A stretch of DNA of 64,000 nt, taken from positions 1,550,001-1,614,000 of the forward strand of contig NC_037312.1 in assembly GCF_000143535.2 (NCBI RefSeq). The letters run 5' to 3'. The notes below the pieces were generated by a model, which did no database searches, was not told the origin of the DNA, and was given only the letters and a program-made list of their open reading frames with translations. This DNA is from Botrytis cinerea B05.10 (Eukaryota > Ascomycota > Leotiomycetes > Helotiales > Sclerotiniaceae). A program made the position numbers and the translations under genes. Shown here in pieces: positions 58,239-64,000 of the stretch; within the stretch, counting starts at the first letter, position 1, and each line of letters starts with the position of its first letter.

Positions 58239-58472
58239 GTCACAGGTTACTTTGACTCGGTATTTCCTACGAGTATCCAATTTACAAATTGGATTCTATA
58301 CCATTTCTATGCTGCATTAATAATGCAGCTAATCACAAAGGGTCATCACGTATTAGACAGAGTAGAAACAATCCCTTTCTTCACCGCTCATGCTGCAGCT
58401 AGACACGGTTACATCGCTTCCGACCCAGCCCTAAAGCGGTTATTCAAGGCTCCAAAGGCACATACAACATAA
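58239..58472 (+). pseudogene. Possible coding fragment of unknown family
   Basis: A stop-free plus-strand frame of 77 codons ends at a TAA and is followed by AT-rich, UTR-like sequence. It has varied, protein-like composition (for example ILYHFYAALIMQL and IPFFTAHAAARHGYIASD). The only ATG is at 58323 (49 codons). A CACAG acceptor at 58245 would make it a last exon, but no convincing upstream exon is visible. It could be a gene remnant, a small gene or chance. Confidence 0.2.
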
Positions 58473-61060
58473 TTGTATATTAAATACAGGCCTTTTATGT
58501 TAATATATAAGAAGTTAGCTTATAAAATAATGACTTCATTTCATACATGGATATAGCGTCTCAGTCCACGCAACTCTCAAGTCGACTCTGCTAGGGCAAA
58601 TGATCCAATGACACCGATAATAGAGTCCTTCGATCTATCGCAGCGCATATTACGTTGTGTTTGAGGCTATGCTCGCTCCTGAGCGGATCAATACTGTCGC
58701 GAAGTTTTAGAGAACTACTCGGTCTAAATCATGAACATATCGGAAAATCGTCCGAATTTGACATGACTCCGGTTTCCCTCCCCCCACCTTGGGCATCTTG
58801 AGATGGGCTCACACACTCAGAGAACACTATCACTTGTGCATGAAACCGCTTTTATGGACATTCGCAATTAACAAAATCTATGGAACGTATGCACGGGCAA
58901 AATTGTCATTGCGAATTGGGAATCTTCCACGAGCTTCATTTTATGGCCAACTCGCATTTTACGTTGGCAATTAAAGACCTTATTCTATAGGCATCCTGTC
59001 CACAGCAGCCCATGTATCCTCTTGCATCATTGCTGAGCAATCTAAGGATATCATTCCCTCCATTGCTCTCGGCCATTGAAGCAATGTGCAGGTGTAGTAT
59101 GATGTATGCATGGAACAAATTGTCTTGTAAAAAGTCACTTCCAAGTTCCTGGGCTGTGAATAGCTTGAATCGACAGTCATTCCAAGAGCTAAGAATATTC
59201 ATTTCAAGCTGCTTAAGGCGACGCATCCCAATTATCATGTCGGTCTAATATTAACCAAAACTTGTTCACATCTACGAAATGCTGTGTAACTACAATCGCA
59301 GAGAAAATCTTTTTGCATGAATCGAGGACTACTGGACGGGGCTTGTATAGGTTTCTTTCCGAAGCAAAATCTGGAAATGCGGCAAGCCCTGTCAAATCTC
59401 GGTCTGCTGATCGATACGGTGACATGGAAATCTGTGGCCGATAATCTGCAGGAAGATACTGCGATTAAACACCCAAATATGCATGCGAGAGGCGAGGGTA
59501 GAATCAGCTGATTGGATGAATATGGGATGATGACCAGAAGATTACGCGAACTCTACTGCCATCAAATTATGAGTTCATTGAAGAACGAATATCAACATTG
59601 GGCAAATGGAGACTTCAAAAGTTGAAAAGACCTTTAGCGTGGAAGACAGACAGAGCGGGAGAGAAAAAAATTGACGTTGTGGAATCCAAAATTTGATCCA
59701 TTTTTTTGTGGTTCGAAATGTGTAAGCCTACAAGGTTTAATATCCATCAAAGCGTGGAACAAATCAATGGAACTTATGGAACAAGTGGGACGAAATATAA
59801 TCCTGGTGGAAACTCTGGCGAACACGCACTTTGAACTTCCATGCACATCATCTTTTTCAAATTTCATTCTTCTAATTTCAAATTTCAAGCACTTCGGGGT
59901 CTAAGCTTGCAAATTTCAACATGGGCAAAAATGAAGGCTCACTTCGGATATATCACCGTAAATTAAAAAGCGATTGTAGTCCACAATATAGTACCGGATC
60001 CCCCGAATAGTTTCCACACATTTCTTACCTTTTGAACATTCTGCATAGCCTTGGAAGTTACAACAAGTCCCATGTTCCACGAATCGCAGCTAGAACATTT
60101 CAGCGAATGTTCCTTCTCGCTTCAAGCTCCACTTCCTTTTCCTTATGCCCAACGTAGAAGTTATTTCATCAAACTTTACGCAAAGAGGTAGGTCCCTAAA
60201 TCTACCTAGTATGTGTGTGAAATTTTAGTCCCATGCTTGCAGGTAATTAAGTAAGGAGTTGTTGTTCTAATTGAAGCCTTTTCATGATCAGCAAAGGCTT
60301 CGCTGTACAGTTATTGCATTCTCTACAATGATCTAATGTCGTTCATCTCGTACTTTTTTCCCTCCTGGGCTTATTTCCTTGGCTTTAGGTAAGGATGTTT
60401 CGACTTTCTCGCATTAATCCCACGTTTAGGTATTCCTAGTCGCGCTACGATTCCAATTTTGTGTCACGGCCCGTTGCGTTTAAGGGGTCATACAAGCTTC
60501 GTCATTACCACAAGTACATTTTGTTGCAACGGAAACTTTATCTCCTACTGGTTACCATGGTCTGAAAATTCCATGTACAAAAAACCCCTGCAATGAAAGA
60601 CCCCACAAGGCCTTCCTAAGCTGCCGGGCTTTTCTCTTCTCCATTATCCCATGTTCATCATACCCTTGACTGATCAGCAACCAGCACCATGTCACACCAT
60701 CGTGGGTCCTCACCGCTTGCTAAAGTGTTATTACTGCATTGCAGTACTGATAATCTCCAATCTGACGAAGAGCAAATAACAAGCTACACGACAACCGTTG
60801 AGCTCCGCATTTTGAAAACGGTTGTTAATTAGCATCCCTTCCAAAGCTCTTCTGTTACCCAACCCTTCATCTGCAAGCTATATTTAATAGGTCTTCAACC
60901 GAGAGTATCCCAGCTATCAAGCTCTTAATTTATCGAAGACCCTTGAGACTTTACTTCACTTCTACATATTTATATCAAATCTTCGTCTTCCACCAGAAAT
61001 CCTCATCACATTTCATCTCTTTTACCATTCATAATATACATACCAACTTAAGCATTCATC

Positions 61061-62398
61061 ATGGCACCTAGTCGACTCACAGAGGAAGATGAAGTAGCTG
61101 TCCCAGAGATTAGCTACGACATCAACCTGCCATACAATCATGTATCCGATGAATACGACCAGAGATCTAAATGCCGAACAGAATTCCCAAGCTACCTTCC
61201 ATCGGTAAGTGACAGGCTTAATTCCAATTCATTAACCAGCCACTAATAAACACGAAGTGGGAGGATGATGTCTGGTTCGACGAAGTTAAGCACTTCGAGT
61301 ATCATGACCCAGCCCTGCGAGCAAACAAGTCCAAGCCAAACCTTTTCAAGGGTGGCGTCAAAGCCAAGCACATCACGCCCAAGATGGGAACTATTTTGAG
61401 TGGTGTAAAAATGGAGGAGCTCTCTGACGCCGGCAAGGACGAGCTTGCACTTTTAATAACCGAACGCAAAATTGTTGTTCTTCGAGAACAATCCGACTTC
61501 CTTCACGCTGGACCCCAATTTCAACAAGATTTCATGTCCTATTTCGGACCATTAAGCATCCAGCCTGTCTCTGGTTCCGTTAAGGGACACCCTCCTTTCC
61601 ATGTCATTCATCGCGATCACAACGAAGAGGAAATCGCAAATTTCTTCCAGAAGAAATTGACTTCCACACTCTGGCATCACGATGTCAGCTATGAAAAACA
61701 GCCCCCTGGATATATCATGCTTGGCAGTAAGTTTACATTCCTGGCTACAGACTTCAACATTTCTAACACCCAGCCAGTATTAGCATGCCCCGATGTTGGT
61801 GGTGACACCGTATTTGCCGACACTGTGGAAGCCTACAAACGCCTCTCGCCCACCTTCCGCGCAATGATACAGGACCTCAAGGCAAACCATTCATCTCAAA
61901 AGATGATTGGCTATGCCCGCGCCGCCCGAGGAACTGTCCGAACCGACCCGATCGACTCCCTGCACCCAATCGTTCGAGTCCATCCCGTCTCGGGCGAAAA
62001 AGCGCTCTACCTCAACTCAGAATTCTTGACCGATATTGTCGGGCTCAAGGATGGCGAGAAGGAAATGCTTATGAAATTCTTGGTGGACCATGTTTGTATG
62101 GGCCACGATTTCCAGGCCAGAGTGGGTTGGGAAAAACACTCAGTGGTCATGTTTGATGGGCGAAGCACTCTACGTATGTTTTCTCTTTCTACCTTCTACT
62201 TTGACAAAACAAATCCTAACAGAAAGAATAGACACCGCAACTGTCGACTACGACTCCCGTATTCAGGCCCGCCACCTTTTCCGCTTGGCAGCCATGACTG
62301 AAAAACCCATGTCGGTCGCTGAATGGGAAGCCCACATCCACGATGATAAATCCTCCGAAACATCAGAATCTTCGAATTCCAGCGTGAGCTCGGATTAA
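61061..62398 (+). CDS. TauD/TfdA-type Fe(II)/2-oxoglutarate dioxygenase
   Basis: Exons 61061-61204, 61258-61726, 61778-62173 and 62232-62398 give 391 residues; introns are 51-58 bp. The iron site is the H-x-D of LWHHDVSYE (His188, Asp190) with the distal His337 in GRSTLHTATVDYD, and basic residues for 2-oxoglutarate follow in SRIQARHLFR. TauD landmarks include ERKIVVLREQ, YFGPLSIQP, PPGYIMLGILACPDVGGDT and LHPIVRVHPVSGEKALYLN. The acidic Ser/Asp tail (SSETSESSNSSVSSD) is poorly conserved in such enzymes. Fungal members include sulfonate, alpha-keto acid and xenobiotic dioxygenases; the true substrate is not evident. It is probably cytosolic, since no signal peptide is seen. Expression during sulfur limitation would be expected for a taurine-type enzyme, but this is inference. 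Confidence 0.93.
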
Positions 62399-64000
62399 AG
62401 AATACGAGGGATTTGAGATGAGATTAAAAGTTTTCTGGGATTTTGATTATTTTCACATGTTTTTTTTTCCATCTTCTTCTCCGTTATACCACGATTGATT
62501 GATTGCAAGCACAGCGGGGATACCAATACCAATCGTTTCGAATTTATTTTCTTACTCATTATTTCTCTTCTTTTTTTTGCATATAGACATTTAAGGTTTT
62601 TTTTTTTTTTTTTTTAGGATTTTGGGGAGTTTCGTCATTATTTTTCTTTCCTTTTTTACGATGTATACCCGGGATGAAATATTCTCTTCTCGGATTTCTT
62701 GGGGTTTGGGGTTTCGTTTCTTGATGATACGTTGGGATTTTTACGTACTGCTACTAGGGTTGCACGCACTGTGCATGCGGGAAGATCTGGATTGGAGTTG
62801 TTCCAGTTAACTTTTTAGCCTATATATCCACTACTGATTTGTTCGTTCATGAAAGATTTTACTTACTGTACATCCATCTCATCTATATCAGTGTTGATGC
62901 ATTAGCCAATCTCAAATTTAAATTCAAAATATATACCAAATTTCTTGATGTTGTGTCTGTGTTGTATTTTCCTCGACTTCATTCTCTGTCAATCTAAAAG
63001 TTCCAGAGCTGGATATCTTTCTCTGTGCGCGTGTTTGGAAAAGCAATATGGCGTCCTTTTTGTGCATAGTGCGAAGAACACCCTTAATGTTTGATTGTGC
63101 GATAGTCGTAGGTATGCTCGGCTTACGGAAGAGGAAAAACACGTGCTACAGCATATATATCAAGAGGGGGAAACGAATAGAGGGGTGCAGCGCATACTGC
63201 TTAGCCTCACGTCAGAAAAAGCCAGGGCATGACGGACCACTTAGATGGCGTACCGTTGTATGTGGGGCTATGGCATCGAGGCTGATTTGATGGTGAGAGT
63301 GCGAGCTTCCACGGAAATTTTACACATACATACTTGGTAGGTATGGGGGTTTGACGTTTGATGTTGAGGAGTCGGTATGAATTCTTGGATAGGAGGTGCT
63401 GAGGTTTGATTTGCAGACTGGAAGTTATGCATATATGTGTATGGGGGCTTGGCCAAATTATTGGTAAGTAGGGAGGGGTCTTGTGATGGGAGTTTGTTGT
63501 TCGAGATGGAATATTGAGGGTCAACGTTCCAACATCCATTCGCAAGAAGCTCTCGATCTAGCGCACCCAACTCAGTGGCAGGATTACGGCCGATCGACAG
63601 GAAACCGGTTTAACACTCGGTTCAGCATTGAATATTGGCATTAGATGAAGATGGCCAGCGATGTGATTGATAATGAATATGATAGCCTTACTACGACCTC
63701 CCATCTAGATACCTAGTACCACCCAATATCGGCCTTGGAAGGTTCGATCACATGCATGTGTATCTGCAGTCATGGATTATCATCGGTTTGTTCAGCAGAG
63801 CAGGCTTCCAGATTATGCACCGATGTTACCTTGTGCATTCCATGTGAGGCGGAGTCCGCTTCAAATGCATTTTCTCTTGGCGCGGCATGGCGTTTCTGGT
63901 CTTTTGAGATAATGCACCCTCTCCTACGACACCGTGCGGACGGATACACATACTCGTAAATGCATGCATATATATATCTATATGTGATGCGAGCCAGCAG
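62399..64000. other. 3' flank and intergenic to window edge
   Basis: T-rich 3' flank of the dioxygenase, including a 19-T run, then sequence without supported genes. Confidence 0.5.
62597..62615. repeat. Poly-T homopolymer (19 T)
   Basis: Uninterrupted run of T about 200 bases beyond the dioxygenase stop; exact length is likely unstable. Confidence 0.9.

Larger units (their letters stand above)
51309..61060. other. 9.7-kb gene-poor block
   Basis: No gene with recognisable family features on either strand. It holds a GA tract (51472-51489), GATG-type repeats near 51340-51360, CAGT and CTGT tetranucleotide repeats (about 52217-52240 and 52469-52484), a CGCATTCTCG repeat (about 52432-52460) and, at 57.8-59.3 kb, frames that look like degraded coding sequence. 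The last 300 bases before 61061 are the dioxygenase promoter, with a TATATTTAATAG element near 60882. Confidence 0.5.

Overview
The window looks like nuclear DNA of a filamentous ascomycete. Genes are separated by kilobases of non-coding sequence. Introns are short (about 46-100 bp, a few of 200 bp) with GTRNGT donors and CTAAC/CTGAC-type branch sites. Families such as Zn2Cys6 regulators, FSH serine hydrolases and GPI-anchored carboxylesterases are typical of Pezizomycotina. Base composition and gene style recall Leotiomycetes (Sclerotiniaceae, the Botrytis/Sclerotinia group), but that placement is inference. No bacterial-type operons, rRNA genes, convincing tRNA genes, CRISPR arrays or intact transposons were seen. 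Gene models below were spliced by hand from the sequence; exon limits are given and all joined frames were checked for length.

Layout. 0.5-2.2 kb: a five-exon CCCH zinc-finger protein (minus). 2.2-11.8 kb: a very long gene-poor stretch with only two weak small ORFs, lying directly upstream of a C2H2 transcription factor at 11.8-13.0 kb (plus) whose fingers recall developmental regulators such as BrlA/FlbC. 15-22 kb: a PaiB-like FMN-binding protein (minus), a leucine-rich/F-box-like protein (plus) and a Zn2Cys6 transcription factor with two micro-exons (minus). 25.3-28.0 kb: an 894-residue His/Gly-rich repeat protein (plus). 28.6-29.1 kb: a microsatellite cluster, then a small basic ORF. 29.8-38.3 kb: an FSH-type serine hydrolase (minus), an F-box-like protein (minus), an uncharacterised two-exon gene (plus) and a secreted, probably GPI-anchored type-B carboxylesterase (minus). 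40.8-46.3 kb: a protein with two tandem BTB-like domains and an EF-hand MscS-type mechanosensitive channel (both minus). 49.1-51.3 kb: a PLP-homeostasis (YggS/PLPBP) protein (plus) facing a small cysteine-tailed protein on the minus strand. 51.3-61.1 kb: a second gene-poor block with possible decayed coding fragments. 61.1-62.4 kb: a TauD-type Fe(II)/2-oxoglutarate dioxygenase (plus).

The genes do not form an obvious pathway or secondary-metabolite cluster. The themes are regulation (three DNA/RNA-binding regulators, two F-box-like proteins, one BTB protein), stress and surface biology (repeat protein, cysteine-tailed peptide, mechanosensitive channel, anchored esterase) and small-molecule housekeeping (PLPBP, TauD, PaiB-like). 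The most notable items are the hidden two-exon cysteine-tailed gene, the micro-exons that assemble the Zn2Cys6 cluster, the 9.6-kb upstream region of the C2H2 regulator, and the two nested repeat arrays of the His/Gly-rich protein.
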